Of a stretch of 64,000 nt of DNA, positions 47,001 through 59,590 are shown one piece after another (the stretch's first letter is position 1; each line of letters opens with the position of its first letter). Source of the DNA: Albifimbria verrucaria. Its lineage: Eukaryota; Ascomycota; Sordariomycetes; Hypocreales; Stachybotryaceae. The position numbers and the translations under genes were made by a program. Under the pieces are notes generated by a model, which saw only the letters and a program-made list of their open reading frames with translations, made no database searches and had not been told where the DNA came from. The stretch covers positions 2,790,001 to 2,854,000 of the forward strand of contig JAHREC010000018.1 of the NCBI GenBank assembly GCA_020081605.1, written 5' to 3'.

Positions 47001-48159
47001 GCCGCTGGTGCCCACTGCCCCTCGACATAGTCATAGCGTGCCTTGTGCCATTCGGCGTTGACATATATTACACGACTAGCCCCGGGCCACACCTGCGTTC
47101 TCGGTAAAACCAAACCTCTTGGCCATCCCTATGTACCTCCACTGCTGTCCTGCTTAGCTTCGAAAGGCGCCCGGCCGATGAACACCATCGCCGCCCTACT
47201 AAGCAGAAACGGCTACCGCTGGGTAGACTCGGCCCTGAGCGCCATCCTTAGCTGGCCGTCGATGACATCTTGTCAACCGTCAAGGACTGAGACTCGGCCT
47301 CTTTCGCAATGGGCCGACCTCGGTGTTACACTCCTATCAAGGTCGTTTGCTCACAAACAGATATGCAACGTCATTGTAAGTCATTGACCAGAGGACCTTC
47401 TTCTTCACTTGCGGGACGGCTATCTCGTAAAAATATGCCTTAATGGTAAGGAACTTTCAATTATAAAACACGAGAATACTATTGGACGGAGTTTGCCCTC
47501 CTCACAACGCGATGTGGGTGTTAAATAATTCGATGCTGTAAAAGGCAGTTACCATGCCTTCGATCTTATACGTGGGTGTGCAAATACTTTTCTTAGTGAA
47601 CTAGGATCCTCCTTTCATGGTATCAACAACCTACTTGGAACTCAACAGCTATACGGAAATATTTATTGGCGTTGTCGAGCGAAAGATGTATGCCCACCAG
47701 CTTTATGACGAATCTTCATACAGACTAGCGATCCATGAATATCGGTCAAGTCAGATCCTCATCCTAGATAATGACCATTTCCGTCAGCTAGTTGGCAGGT
47801 ATGTGGAAGGTTACAGGACCAATTCCTGGCACTGAAGTTGGATATGTCATACAGACATCACAATCTCTACGAGGGCTTCACAGTACTTAATCAAATCACA
47901 GGCCATGATCGCACTTGTGAGAAAAGAATCACAAAAAATTACTGATTCTATAACCAGCTGTCCGTTTAAATGCGCTCTTCTCAAGCAGTCGTATGCGTAA
48001 ATATGGTACAGGCACGGCGCTGTCTGGGGACCGGATGACTCGAACACAAACTGTGTGTGAATATCTTCCCTGAACCCGCCGATAGTGCCATGGAGTTTTC
48101 GTTTCGTGTTATCCGCCTCCTTTGATGGAGGGTAGCCGGATATTAGTATGCTCGCCCGT
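44049..48159. other. Gene-free region between pyruvate carboxylase and MPC1, 4.1 kb
   Basis: The part at 44049-44500 is the CT-rich promoter and leader of pyruvate carboxylase. CACCACGCACCAC units repeat near 44620-44645. From 45100 to 47600 only short ORFs without motifs occur. A 72-codon plus-strand ORF (47617-47835) is open but unrecognised. No RNA gene was seen. Confidence 0.5.
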
Positions 48160-48904
48160 TTACTTGCCGACTGCGGCCTTGACCTGGTCAGCGACCTTCT
48201 CAGCCTTGTCCTTGGCGGCCTCAACACCATCCTGCAAGGCCGCCTTCTCCTTTCCACCCCAATAATGGTATTGCATGTAACGGTAGCTCTGGGTAAGCTG
48301 AGCACCAGCGTTGACGAAGTGGCAGCCGAAGAGAAGGTAGTTCTTGGGGGTAACGGCGAGAGAGTATCGCATGAAGGTGAAGGCGTAGACGACAAGAGCA
48401 CCAGTCATAGGTCCAGAGATGCTGAGTAAATAAACAAGTCAGCTTCCGCAAAACAAGGGACCAGCGAGTTTAAGACCGGGGACGAGCTTACAGGTCAGGG
48501 CTCTTCTGGGTGTCCATCACAGCGGCCAGAGGAATGCCGAAGTTCGACACAGGGCCCCAGAAGTCTGTTGTCATGAAAGGTTAGCATTGGGGTGCCTTGA
48601 AGTTTCGCAAACAACGACGCAAGTCACTCAACAGGACCCAAGCCCGGCAGCGCGCTCCTCAGGCACGCTTAGCTCGGTCAACCTACGAGTCAATGCATTG
48701 ACGTGCATATATGCTCTGTAAGATGTCCTAGCCTCGGGGCTGCCTTCAATGGAGGCCTGGTTCCAGAGAGACGACTTGCTTGGTACGGAGGTCCGCGGCG
48801 TGCAGATGAGGCTGGCTGGAAGCACACGTACGAGTGGAACATATGTAGTTGGTGGTCGGGTTCGACCGGATCTTGGCGTTCAGCGCCTTAATAACAGCTG
48901 CCAT
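48160..48904 (-). CDS. mpc1: Mitochondrial pyruvate carrier subunit 1
   Basis: Inner-membrane subunit that, with MPC2/3, brings pyruvate into mitochondria. Exons are 48832..48904, 48492..48564 and 48160..48421; introns are 48565..48831 (267 bp, GTACGT..AACAG) and 48422..48491 (70 bp, GTAAGC..CTCAG). These give exactly 135 codons plus stop with no frame break. Family signatures are SNPTTNYICSTHFWGPVSNF, GIPLAAVMDTQKSPDLISG, MTGALVVYAFTFMRYSLAVT and NYLLFGCHFVNAGAQLTQ; the tail is charged and helical (KAALQDGVEAAKDKAEKVAD). The reading frame stays open upstream of the chosen start, but 135 residues fits the family. The gene lies on the same strand as pyruvate carboxylase, about 4 kb upstream of it. 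The two proteins compete for or share cytosolic pyruvate, but the large gap argues against shared control elements. Confidence 0.95.
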
Positions 48905-49734
48905 CTTTTCTGCGCTTTTGGTGTATCCGGCGAGAGCGCGTGAACAATTGAAGGTCAAGGGCGAGCGAGAGTAGTAGTAGCTCCGATATCGAAGAGGTGC
49001 TAAGCTGCGCCGAAAATTCGCGGCGGGCTGGGAACCATCACGTGACCTTCCCAACCAGGCACAATCGCTCCGTATCACCTCCGAGACCAGGATTCTCGTG
49101 CATCTGCCTCATCCAAAAGAGCCAATGGGCTCCCAAGGTAGGCCTGAATGTACGACATCAATTGAGAAAACAGGCCTTATTACCGGTATCGCCATTCCGA
49201 GCTGGATCTTGATTCCTTGCATCATCAGCTACTTCCAAGTATTTGGGAGGCTAGACACGGTTGAGATTATTTACAGTGGGTGGACAAAAGTTTCGCCTGC
49301 CTCGCGATTTCTATTGGCATAAAAGGCCTAAGCCCAAGTCGTTTCCCGATACGCATGCTTTCCGTACTAAATGCCACAATGGCTTCACGGACATTTATCT
49401 ATGGAAAGTATCGAGAAAAGTGTTGATTGACTAGATAACTAGTCATTATGGCAATGTGAGCCCTTCCCGTAGGGGTAAGCAAAGCGGAAAGCCAGGTAGG
49501 CTCTAGGGTATGTCAAAGGCAATGTTAAGGGCTCTTGGTAAATGCCTCCGGCGGCGATTGCATCGAGCCGGCCTCGCTACGCTCGATATCACGATTATCA
49601 AGACTTGAAGTAGCCGGTCCAGCAACATCGTTATAGGGCTCAGGGCTCAAGGCAGGCAGCCTCGGAAACAATCTGCTATTCTCGGACGACAGGATTAACC
49701 TGCCAGGGGCTGGCGCTAGATTGACTTCAATTCG
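48905..49734. other. Upstream region of MPC1 and spacer to the relic
   Basis: Promoter-like DNA up to about 49100, then mixed sequence with no gene. Short ORFs (for example 49098-49322) show no motif. Confidence 0.5.
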
Positions 49735-50800
49735 GAATTATTTGGGAAAGCCATACCACAGACATTACAGAAGAAACGTTTTTCTGCAAGTACTTTTGCT
49801 CTGACTTTTCGGGCAATCTCTAGCTTATGCTGTTACTCTTTTGTTCTCTAAGATCGTAAGCTCGGAGGAAGCAAATGGGTATTGTACCTCTTCGTATTAA
49901 GATGCTTGTCCAATTCACCTTGTGTAGTAAAGCTGCTCCCGCATGGGTCACATTGGAATGTCTTTTCCACTGGTCGATTCTTGAAAGGTGTAGAGCGTCT
50001 TCCTTCTACATTAGTCCTTTTGCTATAGCCAGATCAATATGGATCTACGATCGCTCACGTCTAGAAAGTTCATGCTGATTTCGGAAAAACTTATTCACAA
50101 TCTCACAAACAAACCGCTCAGATTCAAAACCAAGTTTTCTTCTTTTTGCCTGGTATTCTCGTTCATTCTGCCGCCATTAGTCAAGAGTGCTGTCCGTAAT
50201 TGTATGCTCGATGTCTAGGAAGACGTGTGCTAGCGAGTTGCCTGCCTGGGGCTTCTGCATGCCACCTTTGATATAGTCTTCCGACTGCAAATGCCTCTAT
50301 AATGAGCTCTCAGTGGTATATGACAGATCGCAAACCTCGCAATGGAACTTTTGTGTTTGGATAGCTGGGAGAGTCCATGGTCCAAAGGGCACTTGCAAAG
50401 ATAGTCTCAAGAAGTAACAGAAGATATCTGGTCGAGAACTTAGTTTGAGCTGGGGAAATTGGTGCATAACAGAGGAGCTCTTTGGAAGAGAGTGTATAGC
50501 CATCTTCTAAAGCCTTGCTTAGATATCTTGGTAGTTTCTGGTGAGACGTATATTGATCCCACCGGAATGCAATACCGTCACTCAAATGAGTGCCTGAGCC
50601 GACATAAATTTGAGGTCATTCATTAGCCTTCTCTAGTATTAAAAGGTAAACTCCCCATTGATCTGTAGGCTTTTCTGGGAGATCTTGAAAATCTGTAAGA
50701 AGAGGTGAACATTCAGATAGTAACCGTAATGCAAGCTGCACATGGGGGCTTGATATTTCCGTGAAGTTCGCTATTGTAAGTTATTCATTGGACTGCATAA
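49735..50800 (-). pseudogene. Decayed GIY-YIG/zinc-finger endonuclease, relative of the PYC-intron ORF
   Basis: Reading the minus strand from about 50790 gives LRLLSECSPLLTDFQDLPEK. At 50657 a GIY-YIG domain begins (WGVYLLILEKANE, stop, PQIYVGSGTHLSDGIAFRW), continues DGYTLSSKELLCYAPISPAQ, and reaches the Glu-bearing helix LLLLLETIFASALW. It matches the intact copy along the whole domain: WGVY, LEK, Y-G-GT, GIA-R-QY, LP, DGY, LLC, PI, E, W. After a frame change near 50360, three zinc-finger remnants follow: FHCEVCDLSYTTESSL-stop-RH, FQCDPCGSSFTTQGELDKH and FFCNVCGMAF. At least four in-frame stops and several frame changes show that it is dead. One TGA sits where the intact copy has Arg (GFRPKLY), fitting a C-to-T change of CGA. 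It is not inside any gene that I can recognise. Confidence 0.85.
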
Positions 50801-51370
50801 GCGTTCATTATCCGATGGACTGGGCTGAATACAATGAGAGGACAGAAATTTAGCATGCCTAGCGCAGATATCTCAAGGGATAGTCAACAAAACATTGAAG
50901 AATAAACCAGTAACAATGTAAGAAGATTTTATTGAAGAAGTGATGAACTTGGAAGATAAATGGAATGAATTGAATAAATTATAAATATTTCTAACGCTTC
51001 TTTTTAATAATACCCTGTATCCTGATAGAAATCGCAAGCTAGGCTGGCTTTTGTCCTCCCATTGTATGAACAAGGGAGCGTTGCTTCGATTGATCACTAG
51101 GCATTTCAGAAGGAGGATCTTTGCTAAACGTCTTGTAACAAAGGAAGACAATGGTTCAAGAGATGGTCCTTATTTTGGATCATATCGGAGGGAAAGGGTG
51201 TTATGTAGACATTTTAGTCTATGTATGTCTTCATTAACAGTGAACGATAGAAGCTCCCATCGTTATTCAAGACATTATTCAATTTCCGAGATGTGCCCCT
51301 TATAACTGATTAATGATAGAAGAATAATTAAAGTCAAATAAAATATTCTAAGTTCGAAGTTACATCCACA
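50801..51370. other. AT-rich spacer
   Basis: AT-rich, stop-rich DNA between the dead endonuclease and the 3' end of the WSC-oxidase gene. It may be the remaining flank of the degenerate element. The ORFs here are short and meaningless. Confidence 0.45.
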
Positions 51371-54300
51371 TTAAATACCTGGCCGAGTAAAGCCAGTGCC
51401 TTGTGGCCAATTGCCAATCTTTGCAGGATCACCACCAATACGAACATACACACCCACTGCAGGTATACCACCATCCAAGACAAAGAACTGATACCATCCT
51501 GGTGGACAGATGTGCGCATTGGGTGGAGCAGTAACAGTACATGTTGTACCAGAGCACGACACCGCCGGGAAAATCGTGCGAGCTCCCATTGAGTTGCCAT
51601 GGGTACTCGAGACTGAGCCGAGAAGGGACACTGTGATGGCTCCGTTACGTGCAGGACCGCCGGTGGTGAAGGTAGCAGTAGCGCCGTAAGCCCAATCAGT
51701 ATCTCCAAGCTTGAATGTTGGCCTTGGCTTGCCGCTGAGAAGGTACGGTGGCGTAAAGGTCTCGACTCGGTATTCCTGAGGGTTCTTACCATCCTGAGGA
51801 TCTGAGCCAGAAACAAGAACGCGTCCATCCAGCAGAGTGACAGCTTCCGAATGATACAGGCGAGCTACTGTCGTGTTGGCCATGACTGTGATTCGTTTGC
51901 CAACCGGCTTGGCCGGGTTGTAAAGGAGTGCGTTCAGGTTGGGGATGCTAGCGAGACCAAAGCCAGCAACGCCGTGCAGTGCGCCGTTCATGATGATGTA
52001 GGTTCCGTCAGGCAAGGGAGCCATGCAAGAGATTACTCGGGGCTGGGCATTCTCTCCAGCACCCATTCCGGTTCAGCGGCGTCAGGGTGTATCGTGACAC
52101 AGTTATCAATAGCGTTGGCAGGGCCTTCAGTCGAACCACCACAAATCAGGACACCAAGTGGCTCATTGTATGGAGCGCGTTGGGGCAAAAGAACCGCGGT
52201 ACCTTCAAGAGGGTAGGTACGGCCACCAAGAGGATCGTTCACTGCGCCAGGAATGTTTGGCAGTGTCGTGATAGTCGCAAAGGTCTTCTCATCCAGGATC
52301 CGAGCTTCGTTCCAGTAGGCAACAAAGATGCCACCCGAGGGTAGTACGCAGACAAAAGGATACAGGTTGTTGGGGTCAGTTCGCTCGAGCCAATCCATGT
52401 AAAGAGGAGCACCACCCGTGTATGGCAGAATCTCCAGGGTTGGCACAGGGGCTCCGTTAGATCCCTCTTCTCCTCCGATAACAAGAACGGAGCCGTTGGC
52501 CATGACCATAGCAGAGGGTACCAGCGGCCGTCTTGTAGCTTGAGAATATCAACATTCTCCTGCCAGTCATTCTTGCCGGGCACTCCAGGAGATCCATCAG
52601 GAGTGTAGAGTCGAACACCGTACGTGGAATCACCGGACCAGCCACCGATGGTGAGCTGTCGCCCGCCTTTGTCAGGAAGCGTCACACCTCCTGCGCAGAA
52701 AATATCCGTCTTCACATGCATTGGCCTCCAAGCAGCCTTAAAGTCGTCGAGCAGGGACAGATCCAGCTCATAGGCACCGGTAGAGTTGGGCGGGCCTGTA
52801 CCCCATTTCTCCAAGAAGGTAACCTTTCCGGTGATTGTTTCTGACACCATGAGAGGAATACACACTCCGCCGATGAGGAAGTCATAGGAGCCTGCCTCGG
52901 GTGTACCAGCCTTGGGATAGTCCCATACGTAGAATGGGTCGCCTTCCCAAAAGTAGGTTGACATCCTGGAACCTCCTCCACACATGGCAGAAGCATCTCC
53001 AGCACAAACAACATTGCATTGGGTGTCTGCAACAAAGCTGGATCCTGCTATTCCGATGTCCTTTGGATCGCCACAATAGCATTCTCTTCCGTACTCGAGC
53101 CCAGCCGCCATGTAGCCGAATTCACCACAGGCGTTGAGGCAGTCCGAGGGCTCCATATCATCAAAGATGAGCTGCCACGGGAAGGTCCGCTTATTGTTGA
53201 CATTGTCTAACGAACAGCCCTTATATTTCCAGTCACCCACGGCCTGGACTGGTGCAGGCGGTCCCACGACCTTGGGTTCGCCGACGGAGAAGATGCTCAT
53301 CCTGTTAGGGCCGCCACAGTCTTGCTCAGTATTGCCTCCACAAGGAGTGTTGCATTCAGCATTCGAAGTCGCCTTCTTCCCTCCGTTTCCAACCTGGTTA
53401 CCGCAGAAACACTGTGTGTGATATTCTGCGCCGGCAATTGAAAAGCCAAGTTTGGCACAGGCGTTGGCGCAAGACTCAAGGGTGAGGTCGGGGTCGTCGG
53501 GGACCTGGCGACTAAGTATACGGCCGTTAACGGCATCAACCCAACAACCATACGACTCCCACCCGTCGGGTAATCCTGTTGGCTCAGGCACGGAAGACGT
53601 GGCTGACGCGGTGGTCGATGTCGATCCTGGTGGTGGCCCACCACCCTCAACAACATACACTGATAGGCGGTCACCCGCGCCACAAAGTGTGCATTGGGAA
53701 CCCGAACATGTCATGCTACACTGAGTGCTAGCAACTGCCTTAGAGCCAGTATTCAGCTTATTGCCGCAGTAACATTCTCGTGAATACTCTACGCCAAAGT
53801 ACGTGTAACCGGAGCAGAAGCTGGCGCAGCGGGACAGCGTCATATCATCATCGGCAAACGTCTTGGAGTTAAGGGCACGGCCAACTGTAGCCTCCGTATA
53901 GCAGCCGAGCCATTCCCAAGTTCCAACCGCAGTAGGCTGACCAGGGCATTGTGCGGGTGGAGATTCCGTAGGCCCTTCCGGATCTGCGCTGGTTGTGCTT
54001 TTTACGGAAACATTAGCGTATGATCAGATCATCCATGCATCGGGAGTTTCGAGGAATCCGACTGGGATTATTGAGAAGGGTAACCATGTAAATGCACATA
54101 CCTCGATGGGTCTGGGGCTGCCTCTGGTAACCGTAGAGATTGAGACGGTTCGCTCCACCGCAGAACTCAGTACGGTCGCCGTTGCATACCGTGCTGCAGC
54201 CACTAGCTGCAGGTTTCCCCCGTTGCTGAGGTTGTTTCCGCAGTCTGTTGGGCAAAAGAAAGTCAGCAAGCCATGGACCTCGTATAGGATGGTTGTCGGC

Positions 54301-55048
54301 TAGTCACTTACAGCACTCGCCCGCATACTCTACTCCCGCGAGGCTGAATCCCGCGGCCTTGCAACCTGCCGTGCACTTGGCCACAGTCATTTGAGATACA
54401 GGCACCGTGGTCATGGCGTAGGTCAGGGTCCGTCCTGTAGAACCCTCTCTGTAATGGTGTATGTTAGTGAATCTCCTTGCTTCTGCACCAATATTGAGCT
54501 GTTGCAACCTACGTGTAGCACCCCAAGACACCCAGCCGTCAACTCCGGGATTTACCACTGGATCAGCGGGTTCCTCTATCAGATTGGTCTTGTACAGGGT
54601 GAGGCGGTTTGGGCCACCGCATGGTTCTGTTGCACCACCTCCGCAGGGCGTACTGCAGTCAGCTTCGAGTGTTTTGACACCTCCTGGCGCCAACTTGTCT
54701 CCGCAGAAACATTCTGTATGATATTCTGTTCCAGCGTATGGGTAGCCTTTCCCGAAGCAGAAGTTGACACACATCTGGTTCGTCATCTGAGCGTCGGCCA
54801 TGTCGGCTTTGATGATGGTACGGCCAACATCACTATCAAACAGATCAGCCATGTATTACACACACAATAGCACAACAGAATTCAATCATTTTCGTACATG
54901 TAACATCCCTGGTATGCCCAGCCATTCTCAAACTCCGCAGGGGTGGACCAAGAGCCCGCTGTTGCAAGGAGGCACCATGGCTTTGGTCGATAGTCTGAAG
55001 GATAAACGCAAGCCAGGGAACGAACGAACGTGGGCGTGGAGTCACCAT
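51371..55048 (-). CDS. Secreted multi-WSC copper radical oxidase-like protein (glyoxal/galactose oxidase family, AA5)
   Basis: Exons are 54898..55048, 54513..54832, 54312..54448, 54102..54244 and 51371..53997, all with canonical short introns. ATG 55048 gives a hydrophobic signal-like start ([13 protein letters not shown]). Five WSC domains follow, each with paired Cys motifs ([80 protein letters not shown]). WSC domains bind wall glycans. The C-terminal 600 residues form a glyoxal-oxidase-type beta-propeller with FCAGG (cross-linked Cys), [20 protein letters not shown] (Tyr-His copper site) and [11 protein letters not shown] (second His). It probably makes H2O2 from small aldehydes or alcohols at the wall. 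Missing bases near 54940, 54530, 54195, 52520 and 52060 break the frame. The corrected length is about 1,125-1,130 residues. Confidence 0.88.
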
Positions 55049-58000
55049 GGTTGCGCCTGCGAATCAGGGTAACCAAGACTTCACTTGGCCAGAGGAGATG
55101 GCTGCCTTATAAGTGCAGAAAGACAGCAATGGCACTGAAGGAGGGTTGCGCTGCTGGCACACACACACCAACAACCTCGTGGTCATGGTTCCTATATAAG
55201 CAGCTCACAGAGGTTGCAACCCCTGGATGAGGAGAGCACCGGGCAGACGGGCCTAGAACGCTCGCGAGGTTACCCATATGGACGAGTGGATTGCTAGGCG
55301 ACGATGGGATCTGGATATCTTTGCGGACGTTTTCTGGTGGGCTTAGACCAGCCTGACAGATCTTGACAAGGGTCCTTGGGTGGGCGGAATCGGGAACTAA
55401 GATAGCTACCCATGACGGGCTAGCCCTGGAGGGATTTGACAACGTTAGGTCCACATCCCTTTGCCAGTTCTGGACGTACTGGGTGGACTGGGGTCTTCAG
55501 CTCCAGAAGAAAGAAAAGGAACCACCCCTCTTCAGTGGAGGTGATGGGCTCCCAGGGCCAGGGATGTGGCAGAGAACCATCGTGGATTGGGCTCCTAGTC
55601 CCGGGCAAGACCCTGCCTTCCGCTCGCACTGAGCCCACAAGGGCGGCTGTTATCCCGGGAACTGCCACCAAAAGCGGAGTTTTCTCATCAACTCTGCATT
55701 CAATATTGACATGATCACGCGGTGAGAAGCTCTCCGTGCATGGTGTTGAGAATAGGGACATGGGCAGCGCCGGTTGAGTCGGCAGCTGTGTCGAGCAGAC
55801 TCATTTGCGAGCTGTCGCCACGGCTGAAGGGGTAAGATGGCCCCTATGCAAAGCCACTCGATTGGCCGAGCTCGAGCATGTGAGAAGCCTCGTCTGTATG
55901 CACTTGTCGAATGGTTGCAGAAAGGTAATCTCGCTCCCACTGCTGCCCCTCGTATGACCAGCCTGGGCAGGCGAACAGATCCTTCTGCCAATAGGGATCG
56001 TGATGGTTCACATAGCAAGGTGTGAACAGAGAACCGATGGTGTCACAGAGTCTATCTTGGAGTGCCCATTACAAAGAAAGGAGCTGCTCGAGAGCAGACA
56101 CCACCAAGACAGCCCCGTGTTGAGGTGTAAGTGATGTATCATCATCACCTTGCCCTGCTCTAAACAGACTGGGATTTGTGATTAAAGTTCTCTTTACTCC
56201 GATTCACATATAAGCCCCTTGACGTTTTAGCAACACGGTCCGTCCTGGCGCGCCTTAGCCCGTCCTGTACCCCTGCTCATGCAAACAAGAGGGTGGTGCA
56301 CATGAGGTCCAATATCCAATACCTTCTTGACCTTATCGCCTCGCCAAGTAGCTAACCCAGCAAGGAGCCTGCTGAGATGATGCCCAGACCATAAGCGATT
56401 GTTCTCGACACAGGACGCCCACCGCAAAGCCCACTTGAAGGTTACCGTCCAGGTCAGGGCTGAAGCATGCTTTGGTTTGTGGAGTCGCCATTGCCTGACC
56501 AGAGCCCGCGATAGCTCCATCCCCTATCTGTTTCGGCTAGACCTGAGCGACTATGGGGTGATGGATTCGGAGGTTTTGATATATTGAAGATCCTGCTGGT
56601 GGGCCATTTGCTACTTGCGGCCATCCAAGAAAGACCCCGGCATCCAATATGCAATGCAAGTGTGACTCCTCTTACACCACGGGTACCGTCCGAATTTTTC
56701 ATCATGATTTCTTGGCGGGACATGCTTATACATTGGAATGATACGACGTGTGGCGCGTGTTCCACTTCATTTTGTTTGGTAACGAACGCTGCAGCAACGG
56801 GCTGCATGGACGAGCACGTTGCATTGTTGCCTTGGTCCCAGCCCCCAGGGTTGACGGCACGTCGCTACTGTGGGATTACGTACTGGGTTACAAGCCGAGG
56901 GAGGACTGTACTGTTTCCTCGCAGATGGATCGGCACTGGGGTGTGTGTTGATTGGGACTGGGTCCGTTGAACTGGCGAGGAGCGATTCCATACGGACCAG
57001 AACTCCCATGGCACGCGCGCGCGCAGAACTCGGAAACCCCCAAGGGCGCTCTTCAGACTCCTAACTTCTCCAGATATCGAATGACGAGATAAGAAGACCA
57101 ATAGGGGCATGTCCGCGCCCGATGCTTACGCCGGGCTGTGGCTAACACACCACCAACAACTTGAGATATGAAAAGCCACCCGCCGTCTCCCCGCCTACAC
57201 AACCTAGACCTGACACACGGGGTGGTATCTCATGCATGGAACGAGGATAAGACCGAGATGCCACAAAGTCACGTCTCCTGGACGACCTCACGGGGCCTCA
57301 TGCTGATCATCGCGCCACTAGGCGAGCAAGTCTCGTGTCTAGTGGTGGCGCACCAAGGTCGCATTTAATTATCAAATGCCGTGGCAGAAGATGAATCGCT
57401 GCATGAAGTTGGGGTTGAGGAGCCGCAACCAACAAGGCGCATTCTCCTTGCATGCCGCTTCAGCCCGCAGTCTCGTATTCAGGAGCAGCTCCAAAAGCAA
57501 AGGACATGCAAAGAGGCTTGCACAGGGCTCGCTACTGGTTGATAGGAAATAGGAGCCTTGCTCGTGTGCCCCGAGCCTGCAAGGTCGATTATGTCGCATC
57601 GCCGCCCTCCTTGTGATTCACTGATACTACGCTGTGCTATGTCGTTGGTCTGATGAGCTTTTGATCACATCAGCCCGTTGGGGGTTTGAATGTTGGCGAT
57701 ATCATATGAACCCGGGGTATAGGACCATAGGGGATAGGACCACTGCCTAGCCAACGCTCCCTCCCTCCCAAGTCCAGCTCCAGCCACAGCCCGGGTTGCT
57801 AGGCAAGTGTGAGGTTTAAACCCGCAATCGGGTTTTTGAATGGCTGAAACACGAACTCGTCTGGTCGGAAGAATTACGTTAATAGGTGCAACATCGGGAT
57901 CTCACGATCAGGCCCAGCCTGGGGCAGATGGGCGCCGAGATATCCGGAGCTCGGCTAGATTCAAGGATGGGATTATGCCGTGTTACAACGGTCAGCGCAA

Positions 58001-59590
58001 AGGTACTGCTGGGTCAGCATGCCACCGTCCCCGCTTTCATACTGCTGTGACGGCATCGCAAGGGTCTTGATATCTCTGTTGGCAACATGAGTGCTTGAGC
58101 TGGTACTGCAAGCATCTGTTGGAAGCATCACCAACAAGTGATACAGACAATCGGGAAACGTCGGCAACAGGCTGTCGCAAACGGTGACGAACCGTAAATA
58201 ACTCTTGGATCAACAAGGAAGGCCTTAAATGCGGATCAAAGACGACCAGGTTGATATCAAGCTAGCGTTATGACTCATAATGAGAAACAATCCAGCACAA
58301 ATCGCCAAGTCTCCTTAGTTCTTTCGTATGTTATATTGATTGAACAAAGAAAGCTTTCTCAAGCCCACGGGCCTAAAGTTTTAGTTCACAAAGATTGACC
58401 GTGTACGATCAAGTATCCAGACTATGCATCAGCCACAGTGTATCCCTTATCATCAGTTGAGTGTATAGGGTAGACATTTCTAGGAAGGCCTCAACCACCA
58501 TCATAGCCTCTTCTACGCTCTTCATGCTCTCCCTTTTCCCTGGGTTTCACTGTGGGGAAATTGTTTGAATGGCATGATCGTCTGGAGCAGTTGATGGGAT
58601 TATTTCCGCATTCGTCAATACCCATAATAGAATAGTCGAGTAGCTCGCTTTGCAAGTCCGCAAGGACCAATGACAAAAGAGCAAAGTTGTCGCCACGAGA
58701 GAAAGAAGCTAACACGAAGAATCTATTTGGGGCTAAGCAATTCTGAATAAGATTCGAAGAAAATTCCAGAGTCGAATAGGATCAGATAAGCCGAGCCGAA
58801 GAATGCTCGATGACAAGAACGGAAAGCAAAGGTTACACAATCATTGCGTATGTGCTTCGGGATGTTACAGTATCGGCTCTTAACAACCACTCTTCTTCAA
58901 GTGTCAACGCCATTGTATCTGGGAGACCAGGGGGCCATCATGCAACTCGGATCCAAGAGCTTTGGGAAATAATATCATAGATCTTGGCTGCATGCAATGA
59001 ACAGGGCCACGAGTAAGGCCTGACCCTCGGCAAAAGCAGAATGGAGTTGCTTCACTTGCTACTAGAGGTTAGACGAAATTGCTTGGAGGCGGTTCCGAGC
59101 AGGGGTTTGGGGACAAAGAGGAGCCAAACTTGCAAAAATGAAATCATTCAATGACTCCCATGCGTTGCAATTTCGTGTTGGTCACATCAAAAGAAGCTCC
59201 TGGATTGGTCAACGTCTTATTCTGTTGCAGATACCTGGAGAAGACGAAGAGTGACTCATTATATGTGGGTTTGTCAGCCTCAGTGTGGCTTTGCCACTGG
59301 GCTGGTTCGGTGGCTCCACTAATTCTCAAGCTTTCAAGATATATCCATCAAATGCCAGGGAGCAACGAACCTCCTCTCCTGGCCTGCTCTTCCTTTCTCA
59401 TATCTTGTGCATAGAAAAGAGCCTTCAGCGTTTGCGCCATCGAGCTGGTCTTTGGCCGCCGGCATTGCCCGTTATTTCACTTTCATTTTCTTTCATTTCT
59501 GTCAGAAGTCGCCGATATTTTAGAGCGCCAGTCACACCAGCATCTCATCTCATCTCATCTCATCTCATGTCGCTGACTGTCACTGTCACC
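55049..59590. other. Gene-free region, 4.5 kb
   Basis: It lies between two divergent genes. I found no ORF with domain-like content; the candidates at 55420-55761, 56454-56807 and 58491-58715 lack motifs. The last 200 bp before 59591 look like promoter and leader. An unseen short gene or ncRNA is possible. Confidence 0.45.
59541..59569. repeat. (CATCT)n microsatellite in the FAP1-like leader
   Basis: About five tandem CATCT units end just before an ATG at 59567 that is in frame with the chosen start at 59591. Confidence 0.85.

Noticed and set aside
45390..47835. Scattered ORFs between PYC and MPC1, including a 72-codon ORF at 47617
   Set aside because: No recognised motif and no splice partners; kept only as a remark on the intergenic region.
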